NCBI GenBank assembly: GCA_022712235.1
Contig: JALAGW010000375.1
Coordinates: forward strand, 1-6,615
Origin: Brevundimonas sp.
Lineage (GTDB): Bacteria; Pseudomonadota; Alphaproteobacteria; Caulobacterales; Caulobacteraceae
Reading direction: 5' to 3'
DNA: 6,615 nucleotides
The notes under the pieces were generated by a model, which was not told the DNA's origin, did not search any database, and saw only the letters and a list, made by a program, of their open reading frames with translations. This document shows, piece by piece, positions 1 through 4,874 of this stretch. The stretch's first letter is position 1. Every line of letters begins with the position of its first letter. The position numbers and the translations under genes are program-made.

Positions 1-668
1 CCATCCAGAACACCCTGGGGGTGCAAGGGGTCCATCCCCTGCCGATCGACGTGATCGAGGCCCAGGCCAAGGCCGTGCTGGACGACATCGGGGCCGACGC
101 CCTGAAGACCGGGATGCTGGGTTCCGTCGAGGTGGTCGAGGCGGTCGCCGGCCTGATCGACTACGCCGGGAACGTGCCGACGGTGGTGGACCCGGTGATG
201 ATCGCCAAGGGCGGTTCGCCCCTGCTGGAGGATCGCGCGGTCGAGGCGGTGCGGCGGCTGATGGTCCCGCGCGCGGCCCTTTTGACCCCCAATGCGCCCG
301 AGGCCGAGGCCCTGACCGGGGGCGCCGTGGCCGATCTGGAGGGGCAGCGTCGGGCGGGCGAGGCCCTGCTGGAAATGGGCGCGCGGGCGGTGCTGATGAA
401 GGGCGGCCATGTGCCCGGCGAGACGGTGGTCGACCTGCTGCTGACCCGCGACGGCGAGACGGTGCTGGAGAGCGAGCGTCTCAACACGCGCCACACCCAC
501 GGCACCGGCTGCACCCTGGCCAGCGCCTGTGCGGCCGGAATCGCCAAGGGCCTGCCCTTGCCGGTCGCGGTGGCCGAGGCCTGGGCCTATGTCGCCGAGG
601 CCATTCGCCGCGCGCCGGGCCTGGGTCAGGGCCATGGGCCGCTGGATCACGGCTGGCCGCTGCGCTGA
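1..668 (+). CDS. thiD: Hydroxymethylpyrimidine / phosphomethylpyrimidine kinase, 5'-truncated
   Basis: This cytoplasmic ribokinase-fold enzyme phosphorylates 4-amino-5-hydroxymethyl-2-methylpyrimidine and then its monophosphate to the pyrophosphate used for thiamin synthesis. The reading frame is open from the window edge (first full codon at 3), and the leading IQNTLGVQGVHPLP matches the segment that follows the N-terminal part of ThiD. The gene therefore starts outside the window, and the GTG at 21 is an internal valine codon. About 221 residues are visible, against roughly 260-270 for the family. Recognisable blocks are DPVMIAKGG (around nt 189-215), LLTPNAPEAEALTG (nt 282-323), VLMKGGH (nt 393-413) and the anion-hole/active-site loop HGTGCTLASA (nt 498-527), with the Cys typical of ThiD in place of the ribokinase Asp. 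The stop is TGA at 666-668, and a palindromic repeat begins 3 nt later. Nothing is visibly damaged. PdxK-type pyridoxal kinases are the nearest alternative, but the GTGC loop and the TPNAPEAE block favour ThiD. Confidence 0.95.
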   Translation, partial: IQNTLGVQGVHPLPIDVIEAQAKAVLDDIGADALKTGMLGSVEVVEAVAGLIDYAGNVPTVVDPVMIAKGGSPLLEDRAVEAVRRLMVPRAALLTPNAPEAEALTGGAVADLEGQRRAGEALLEMGARAVLMKGGHVPGETVVDLLLTRDGETVLESERLNTRHTHGTGCTLASACAAGIAKGLPLPVAVAEAWAYVAEAIRRAPGLGQGHGPLDHGWPLR

Positions 669-671
669 AAT

Positions 672-841
672 CCTTCTCCCCTTGTGGGAGAAGGTGGCTC
701 GCATAGCGAGACGGATGAGGGGTGTGAGCGCCTCGCATCCGATGAAGCTCGCCACGCCCTGCCGACCTACCCCTGACCGTCGCTCCGACACCCCTCATCC
801 GAGCGCCTGAGGCGCCCACCTCCTCCCACAAGGGGAGAAGG
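672..841. repeat. Nested palindromic intergenic repeat, family A copy 1
   Basis: This 170-bp element has two nested pairs of inverted arms. The outer arms are 26 nt each (672-697 and 816-841) and are complementary at 25 of 26 positions. The inner arms are 14 nt (712-725 and 788-801) and perfectly complementary, CGGATGAGGGGTGT against ACACCCCTCATCCG. Each outer arm can also fold on itself: CCTTCTCCC-CTTGT-GGGAGAAGG on the left (perfect 9-bp stem), and the right arm with one mismatch. Between outer and inner arms lie small hairpins of differing sequence, CTCGC-ATA-GCGAG at 698-710 and GCGCC-TGA-GGCGC at 803-815. The ~60-nt centre shows no structure that I can see and is not shared with the second copy. 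The element starts 3 nt after the thiD stop. No target duplication is visible at the ends. Confidence 0.92.
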
Positions 842-878
842 GCTTGGCGGGGCTTTGGAATCGCCGTCTCTGCCGCCC

Positions 879-1445
879 ATGAGCCTTGAGACCCGACTGA
901 TCGAGATCGTCCGCGCCGACGCAGGCCTGATGCATGTGCTGAGCGTGATGCGCGAGCTGGACCTGCCGGACTGGCGGCTGTTTTCCGGCGCCGTCTATCA
1001 GGGGGTGTGGAACGACCGGACCGGGCGGCCGGTGGGCTATGGCATCAAGGACTACGACATCGGCTATTTCGATCCCGACACCTCGTGGGACGCCGAGGAT
1101 GTGATCATCAAGCGCGTCGCCGCCGCCTTCGAGCCGCCGTTGCGCGATCTGGTCGAGGTGCGCAATCAGGCGCGGGTTCATCTGTGGTTCGAGAGCAAGT
1201 TCGGCGAGGCCTATGAGGCCCTGACCTGCACCGACGACGCTCCGGCCCAGTTCGTGGCCCCGGCCTTCGCCCTGGCGGTGCGGCTGGAGAAGGACGACAC
1301 GATCAGCGTTGTCGCGCCTTTCGGGCTGGAGGATGTGTTCGACATGGTGATCCGCCCTAACCCTGTGCGGGGTCTGGCCAAGGGCTGGGACAAGGTGGTC
1401 GCCAGCGCGCGCGGGCGCTGGCCGGAAATCACGGTGATTATCTGA
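879..1445 (+). CDS. Nucleotidyltransferase family protein (NTP_transf_6 / DUF925 type)
   Basis: This 188-residue protein resembles the small uncharacterised nucleotidyltransferase-fold family known as NTP_transf_6 (COG3575). The family is conserved across bacteria, but its substrate is not established. The family signature is visible: SGAVYQGVWN (residues 36-45), then KDYDIGYFD (57-65) with the aspartates expected for metal binding (D58, D60, D65). VRNQARVHLWFESKFG (94-109) and DDTISVVAPFGLEDVFDMV (139-157) follow. The length is normal for the family. I chose the ATG at 879 because the protein then begins in the family's usual N-terminal helix. A TTG at 855 would add eight non-conserved residues. 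No good Shine-Dalgarno precedes either start. The gene sits between two same-orientation copies of repeat family A and ends 3 nt before the second. It has no functional link to its neighbours that I can see. Family assignment is fairly sure; biochemical role is unknown. Confidence 0.85.
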   Translation: MSLETRLIEIVRADAGLMHVLSVMRELDLPDWRLFSGAVYQGVWNDRTGRPVGYGIKDYDIGYFDPDTSWDAEDVIIKRVAAAFEPPLRDLVEVRNQARVHLWFESKFGEAYEALTCTDDAPAQFVAPAFALAVRLEKDDTISVVAPFGLEDVFDMVIRPNPVRGLAKGWDKVVASARGRWPEITVII

Positions 1446-1448
1446 CGT

Positions 1449-1615
1449 CCTTCTCCCCTTGTGGGAGAAAGTGGCCCGTCAGGGCCGGATGAGGGTGTCG
1501 GCGGCGCGGTTGGACGTCTGCCGATCAGCGGGCGTGAGTTTGCTTGGATGGGGCGGCGCTGACACCCCTCATCCGACCGCCTCCGGCGCCCACCTTCTCC
1601 CTCAAGGGGAGAAGG
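1449..1615. repeat. Nested palindromic intergenic repeat, family A copy 2
   Basis: This is a second copy, 167 bp, in the same orientation and with the same plan as copy 1. The outer arms are 1449-1474 and 1590-1615, and the inner arms are 1485-1499 and 1561-1575. The left inner arm lacks one G present in the right arm (GATGAGGGTGTC against GACACCCCTCATC). The self-folding hairpins recur: CCTTCTCCC-CTTGT-GGGAGAAAG (one mismatch) on the left and CCTTCTCCC-TCAAG-GGGAGAAGG (perfect) on the right. The intervening small hairpin is again different in sequence, GGCCC-GTCA-GGGCC at 1473-1486, and CGCC-TCC-GGCG lies at 1578-1588. The centre (1500-1560) is unrelated to that of copy 1 although similar in length. 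It begins 3 nt after the preceding stop codon, exactly as copy 1 does. Confidence 0.92.
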
Positions 1616-1620
1616 GATTC

Positions 1621-1657
1621 AAAAGCGAAAAGGGCGCGACCCTTGCGGATCGCGCCC
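1621..1657 (-). terminator. Intrinsic terminator of the small exported protein gene
   Basis: Read on the minus strand, a perfect 8-bp stem GGGCGCGA / TCGCGCCC (plus positions 1650-1657 and 1632-1639) with a 10-nt loop is followed directly by TTTTCGCTTTT (plus 1621-1631). This is the classical GC-stem plus T-tract form. It lies about 50 nt beyond the stop codon of the gene at 1707-2093. It also lies only 5 nt from the end of repeat copy 2, so it separates the converging transcription units. A further 7-bp hairpin (1665-1671 with 1686-1692) lies between the stop codon and this terminator. Confidence 0.88.
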
Positions 1658-1706
1658 CTCGGTCGGGCCTCGGACAGGGAGGGATGAGGCCCGGTTCAGT
1701 CAGCCG

Positions 1707-2093
1707 TCAGTGGCGGCGGCCGTTGTAGTCGTTGCGCTCGTAGCGGACCTTGGCGGACAGGCGGTCATAGCGACGGTCCAGGTCCTGGCGCTCCCAGCGG
1801 GTCAGGCCGCCGCGCATGTAGCTGCGTTCCAGACGGACCAGGCTGTTCAGTTCGTCCTTCAGACGCGAGGCCTCGCGGTTGCTGAGTTGACGGGTGCGGA
1901 CGCCCTGGTCGATGCGACGGTCCAGGTTGTGCTTGCGCTGGGCGATGGCGTTCCAGCCGTTGTAGTTCTGCTCATAGCCGTGGCCGCGCGAGGGGCCGTG
2001 GCGGTCATAGGCCCCATTATAGGATTGGGCGGCGGCGGGCAGGGCGGCCGAGGCGACGGCGACGGCCAGGGCGGGGATCAGCAGCTTTTTCAT
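1707..2093 (-). CDS. Small exported basic protein of unknown function
   Basis: This 128-residue protein carries a clear Sec signal peptide, MKKLLIPALAVAVASAALPAAA, with an A-A-A cleavage site after residue 22, leaving a mature protein of about 106 residues. The mature part is rich in Arg, Tyr, Asn and Asp. It opens with a Tyr/Gly/His-rich stretch and continues as charged, probably helical segments (KHNLDRRIDQGVRTRQLSNR, then EASRLKDELNSLVRLERSYM, then RWERQDLDRRYDRLSAKVRY). Similar short periplasmic proteins with the LDRRIDQGVR...GLTRWERQDLDRR pattern are common hypothetical proteins in Caulobacterales and relatives. No function is established. The ATG at 2091-2093 is preferred over one 27 nt upstream because it gives the signal peptide and has AAGGAG 8 nt upstream. 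The gene diverges from the PepSY/regulator/kinase operon, and a candidate operator faces it. A periplasmic role in envelope stress or metal response under that system is an inference from position. Confidence 0.88.
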   Translation of the reverse strand: MKKLLIPALAVAVASAALPAAAQSYNGAYDRHGPSRGHGYEQNYNGWNAIAQRKHNLDRRIDQGVRTRQLSNREASRLKDELNSLVRLERSYMRGGLTRWERQDLDRRYDRLSAKVRYERNDYNGRRH

Positions 2094-2101
2094 AGTCTTG
2101 G

Positions 2102-2107
2102 CTCCTT
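2102..2107 (-). promoter_or_regulatory. Ribosome binding site fixing the exported-protein start
   Basis: The minus strand reads AAGGAG with an 8-nt spacer before the ATG at 2093. This near-consensus Shine-Dalgarno is too close to serve the alternative upstream ATG at 2120, so it decides the start. Confidence 0.85.
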
Positions 2108-2159
2108 CGGTTCGTCGCATCCGGGTCGGCTGCGTTGATCCCAGAAGACCACCCGGCGG

Positions 2160-2176
2160 CTGAGCCGCATCTGAAC
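2160..2176 (-). promoter_or_regulatory. Candidate PhoP-type operator facing the exported-protein gene
   Basis: Read on the minus strand this is GTTCAG-ATGCG-GCTCAG: two hexamers differing at one position with an 11-bp start-to-start period and the same polarity as the exported-protein gene. The near end lies 66 nt upstream of that gene's ATG. The spacing matches the one-turn direct repeats bound by OmpR/PhoP-family dimers, and the hexamer matches the site in front of the regulator operon. I see no convincing -10 box downstream of it. Assignment to the adjacent regulator is an inference. Confidence 0.5.
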
Positions 2177-2182
2177 GGCGCG

Positions 2183-2199
2183 TTTCAGATCGGGTTCAT
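2183..2199 (+). promoter_or_regulatory. Weaker direct repeat of the same operator type
   Basis: TTTCAG-ATCGG-GTTCAT on the plus strand has the same 11-bp period as the other two sites, with each hexamer one base off GTTCAG. It lies 6 bp from the oppositely oriented site at 2160-2176, in the middle of the divergent intergenic region. It could be an auxiliary site or chance. Confidence 0.3.
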
Positions 2200-2308
2200 C
2201 TGCATGAGAAGTTCGTCATCCTGGAGGGGACGTGCTGACTGACGGCCACAGCGACGGAGAATCCGCGTCCCAGCGTTCCTTGTCCGGATGAACGGCGATA
2301 GACTGCGC

Positions 2309-2325
2309 GTTCAGCCCCTGTTCAG
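2309..2325 (+). promoter_or_regulatory. Candidate PhoP-type operator of the PepSY/regulator/kinase operon
   Basis: GTTCAG-CCCCT-GTTCAG consists of two identical hexamers with an 11-bp period, ending 24 nt before the ATG at 2350. The layout recalls the enterobacterial PhoP box (two GTTTA half-sites separated by 5 bp). The encoded regulator is of that family, so positive autoregulation is a natural reading. Eleven nucleotides downstream lies TAGAAG (2337-2342), a 4/6 match to the -10 consensus at the distance expected when such a box replaces the -35 element. Confidence 0.55.
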
Positions 2326-2336
2326 AGGCCCCTGTC

Positions 2337-2342
2337 TAGAAG
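2337..2342 (+). promoter_or_regulatory. Candidate -10 element, possibly giving a leaderless transcript
   Basis: TAGAAG matches TATAAT at four positions and stands 11 nt after the direct-repeat operator. Initiation 7-8 nt downstream of it would fall at the ATG at 2350, so the transcript could be leaderless. This agrees with the absence of a good Shine-Dalgarno ahead of that ATG, although the overlapping AGAAG could serve as a weak one instead. Confidence 0.3.
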
Positions 2343-2349
2343 ACAAACC

Positions 2350-2688
2350 ATGATGCGTATTCGAGCCCTCCTGCTGGCCGGTCTGATCGCCATCGTCCCC
2401 CTGACGGACGCGGCGGCCCAGTCGCGCGGCCGCGACCGGGATCGTTACTATGAGCGTCGCTAGCAGCCACGTATCTATCAGGGTCAGGGGCTGCGTGATG
2501 CGCCCCGCTCGGCCCCGCGCGCGGATCCGGGCGACATCGCCCGCCGCGTCCAGTCGGGCCGTCCCGGCCGGATGCTGGGCGTGCGCGAACGTGGCGGCGA
2601 CTATGTGGTGCGCTGGGAATATCCGGGCGGTCGCGTGTCGGACATACAGGTTGACGGCCAGTCCGGCCGGGTTCGCGGAGACGACTGA
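2350..2688 (+). pseudogene. Periplasmic PepSY-like protein gene interrupted by an in-frame amber codon
   Basis: The frame from ATG 2350 encodes a signal peptide, MMRIRALLLAGLIAIVPLTDAAA (cleavage after residue 23), then an Arg-rich stretch ending YYERR. Codon 38 is TAG (2461-2463). The same frame then stays open for 74 more codons to TGA at 2686-2688 and encodes a PepSY-like C-terminus: DIARRVQSGRPGRMLGV, then GDYVVRWEYPGG and RVSDIQVDGQSGRV. The intact product would be about 112 residues. Both halves make sense in one frame, so a single substitution (for example CAG to TAG), a read-through codon or a sequencing error are the explanations. The stop directly abuts the regulator ATG at 2689, so it is the first gene of a three-gene operon. 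Small periplasmic proteins in this position can act as partners or inhibitors of the sensor kinase; FeuN upstream of FeuP-FeuQ in Sinorhizobium is the case I know. Here that role is an inference. Confidence 0.8.
2677..2680 (+). promoter_or_regulatory. Ribosome binding site of the response regulator
   Basis: GGAG lies 8 nt before the ATG at 2689, inside the last codons of the PepSY-like gene. The regulator thus has its own ribosome binding site and need not depend wholly on translation of the interrupted upstream gene. Confidence 0.6.
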
Positions 2689-3369
2689 ATGCGGGTGCTG
2701 CTTGTCGAGGACGACGTCGATCTGTCGCGCCAGCTGAAGACCGCCCTGGGCGACGCCGGTTACGCCGTCGACCATGCCCCGGACGGCGAGGAGGCCTGGT
2801 TCCTGGGCGACACCGAACCCTATGACGTGGTGGTGCTGGACTTAGGGCTGCCCAAGATCGACGGCGTGTCGGTGCTGGAACGCTGGCGCCGCGAGGGCAA
2901 GACCACGCCGGTGCTGATCCTGACGGCGCGCGGCGCCTGGTCGGACAAGGTGGCGGGCTTTGACGCCGGGGCCGACGACTATCTGACCAAGCCCTTCCAC
3001 ACCGAGGAACTGCTGGCGCGCCTGCGCGCCCTGCTGCGCCGCTCGGCCGGCCATGCGGCGGCGACGCTGACCTGCGGCGGCCTGAGGCTGGACCCGCGCG
3101 CGGCGCGGGCGACGGTGAACGGCGAGCCGTTGCGCCTGACCTCGCTGGAATACCGCCTGCTGCACTACATGATGATGCATCAGGGCCGGGTCATCAGCCG
3201 CACCGAGCTGGTCGAGCATCTGTATGATCAGGACTTCGACCGGGACTCGAACACCATCGAGGTCTTCGTCGGCCGCCTGAGGAAGAAGATCGGTTCGGAC
3301 CGGATCGAGACGGTGCGCGGTCTGGGCTATCGCCTGTCGCCGCTGGCCGGCGAGAGCGACGCGGCCTGA
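2689..3369 (+). CDS. OmpR/PhoP-family response regulator
   Basis: This is a cytoplasmic DNA-binding regulator of 226 residues, full length for the family. The receiver domain spans about residues 1-115. It has acidic residues E7-D8-D9 (RVLLVEDDVD), the phospho-acceptor D51 (VVVLDLGLPKIDG), T79 (LILTARG) and K101 (DDYLTKPF). The winged-helix domain spans about 125-218, with LRLTSLEYRLLHYMMMHQGR, the recognition region DSNTIEVFVGRLRKKIG and the terminal wing RIETVRGLGYRL. It starts on the nucleotide after the PepSY-like stop and ends 7 nt before the kinase start, so the three genes are one transcription unit. The partner kinase is PhoQ-like, which places this protein in the PhoP/FeuP group. All phosphorylation residues are present. 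The direct repeats in the intergenic region are its most likely targets. Confidence 0.95.
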   Translation: MRVLLVEDDVDLSRQLKTALGDAGYAVDHAPDGEEAWFLGDTEPYDVVVLDLGLPKIDGVSVLERWRREGKTTPVLILTARGAWSDKVAGFDAGADDYLTKPFHTEELLARLRALLRRSAGHAAATLTCGGLRLDPRAARATVNGEPLRLTSLEYRLLHYMMMHQGRVISRTELVEHLYDQDFDRDSNTIEVFVGRLRKKIGSDRIETVRGLGYRLSPLAGESDAA

Positions 3370-3376
3370 TCGCGGG

Positions 3377-4825
3377 ATGACCGACGCCGGGGCGGCTGAA
3401 GCACCCGCCAAGCCTGAAAGCAGGGAATGGGGCCGCTGGCTGGGGCGGCCCGGCCGGTCGCTGACCCGCCGGCTGATCTGGCTGGCCTCGGCCTGGATCC
3501 TGGTGGCCCTGCTGGTGACGGGCGTGGTCCTGACCTCGGTGTTTCAGGAATCGGCGTTGCGGCGTCTCGGCAACATGCTGGGCGACACCATCGACGAGGC
3601 GGTGGTCGCGGCCAGCATCACGCCCGAGGGCGAGATCTTCATCGGCGAGATTCAGGACGCGCGCACCCAGCGCCTGCTGTCCGGCAAATACTGGATGGTG
3701 GCCGAGCAAGGATCGGGCGGGCGGCTGCAGGTGGTGGCCCGTTCGGCCTCGCTGGGACGAACCGATCTGGACTATGCGCCCGATCTGGACGAGCGGCTGA
3801 GGGCAGCCTTTGGCCAGACCATCAGCTACAACGCCGAGGACGGCCCCAAGGGCGAGCCCCTGCGGATCGCCGCCAGCATGAAGCAGCTGCCGGGACGCAC
3901 CGCGCCGGTGGTCTTCTTCGCCGGGGTGGACCGCTCCGACATCGACGCCGACACGCGCCAATTCGCCACCGTGACCTGGGTGGCCATGCTGCTGCTGGGA
4001 GCCGGCCTGGTCTCGGCGGTCTTCATCCAGGTGCGGGTCGGCCTGCGGCCCCTGTTCGACCTGCGCGACGAGATTTCGGACGTGCGCAAGGGCCGCTCGC
4101 ATCGGGTCGAGGGGGTCTATCCGCTGGAGATCCAGCCCCTGGCCGAACAGGTCAACCGGCTGCTGACCCACAATCAGGAGACGGTGGAGCGCCAACGCAC
4201 CCACGTCGGCAATCTGGCCCATGCGTTGAAGACGCCGCTGGCGGTCATGCTGGCCGAGGCGGGCGCCAATACGGGCGTTCTGCCCGACATGGTGCGCAAG
4301 CAGACCAAGGTCATGCAGGATCAGGTGGACCACCATCTGCGCCGCGCCCGCGCCGCCGCCCGCGCCGCCCACGGTCTGGGCGAGACCACGCCGGTGGGCG
4401 AGGTTCTGGACGAACTGGCGGTCATGCTGGAGCGGGTGTTCGAGACCAAGGGGGTCGAGATCGACTGGCGCGCGCCGGACGACCTGGCCTTCCTGGGCGA
4501 GCGTCAGGACCTGCAGGAGATCTTCGGCAACCTGATCGAGAACGCCGCCAAGTGGTGCAAGCGCCGGGTGCGGATTTCGGCCGGGGCCTCGCTGCCCGGA
4601 CAGATGGTGGCGGTGGTCGAGGACGACGGCCCCGGCCTGCCCGCCGACCAGCGCGACGCCGCCCTGAAACGCGGCACGCGCATGGACGAGGACACGCCGG
4701 GGACGGGTCTGGGCCTGTCCATCGTCGAGGACCTGACGCGGGCCTACGGGGGACGCGTGACCCTGGCCGACAGCGACATGGGCGGGCTGAAGGTGCTGCT
4801 GGAGCTGCCGGCGGCGGAGGGGTGA
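3377..4825 (+). CDS. PhoQ/FeuQ-like membrane sensor histidine kinase
   Basis: This 482-residue inner-membrane kinase is the partner of the regulator encoded just upstream. After a cytoplasmic N-terminus, transmembrane helix 1 covers about residues 33-55. The periplasmic sensor domain (about 57-195) contains KYWMVAEQGSGGRLQVVARS and RIAASMKQLPGRTAPVVFFAG, and helix 2 covers about 196-218. A HAMP-like linker (219-270) leads to the dimerisation helix HVGNLAHALKTPLAVM with phospho-acceptor H282. The ATPase domain shows the N box GNLIENAAKWCKRRVRI (384-400), the G1 box VEDDGPGLP (414-422) and the G2 box GTGLGLSIV (442-450). The ALKTPLAV H-box, the N-box NAAKWC (PhoQ has NACKYC) and the RGTRMDEDTPGTGLG lid resemble PhoQ specifically. 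In that family the sensor responds to divalent cations, peptides or envelope state, but the signal here cannot be read from sequence. The start is the ATG 7 nt after the regulator stop; only a weak GCGGG precedes it. Confidence 0.93.
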   Translation: MTDAGAAEAPAKPESREWGRWLGRPGRSLTRRLIWLASAWILVALLVTGVVLTSVFQESALRRLGNMLGDTIDEAVVAASITPEGEIFIGEIQDARTQRLLSGKYWMVAEQGSGGRLQVVARSASLGRTDLDYAPDLDERLRAAFGQTISYNAEDGPKGEPLRIAASMKQLPGRTAPVVFFAGVDRSDIDADTRQFATVTWVAMLLLGAGLVSAVFIQVRVGLRPLFDLRDEISDVRKGRSHRVEGVYPLEIQPLAEQVNRLLTHNQETVERQRTHVGNLAHALKTPLAVMLAEAGANTGVLPDMVRKQTKVMQDQVDHHLRRARAAARAAHGLGETTPVGEVLDELAVMLERVFETKGVEIDWRAPDDLAFLGERQDLQEIFGNLIENAAKWCKRRVRISAGASLPGQMVAVVEDDGPGLPADQRDAALKRGTRMDEDTPGTGLGLSIVEDLTRAYGGRVTLADSDMGGLKVLLELPAAEG

Positions 4826-4874
4826 AGGCGAGGACCGGCGGCAAGCGGACGCCTCAAACGTCAGCCAGGGGTGG

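Noticed and set aside
21..23. GTG as the start of thiD
   Set aside because: The frame is open upstream and the preceding residues IQNTLG belong to the conserved ThiD sequence, so this is an internal codon.
672..1615. CRISPR array
   Set aside because: Only two copies 777 bp apart, made of nested palindromes with a gene between them; no regular short spacing and no cas gene.
1459..1728. Open frame running through repeat copy 2
   Set aside because: It is composed mostly of repeat and terminator sequence and runs into the convergent gene. Similar spurious frames arise in copy 1 (481-831 minus, 529-810 plus).
2311..2775. Minus-strand open frame covering the PepSY-like gene, as an alternative to an interrupted gene
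   Set aside because: It has no signal peptide or motif and extends into the regulator gene. The plus-strand frame gives a signal peptide, a PepSY-like end and a stop abutting the next start, which is far more specific.
3194..4372. A 392-codon minus-strand open frame opposite the regulator and kinase genes
   Set aside because: Low-complexity His/Gln/Arg/Gly composition and no recognisable motif; it is antisense to two well-supported genes.
4826..4874. Intrinsic terminator between the sensor kinase gene and the convergent membrane protein gene
   Set aside because: Only a 5-bp AGGCG/CGCCT pairing with a long loop and no T-tract on either strand.
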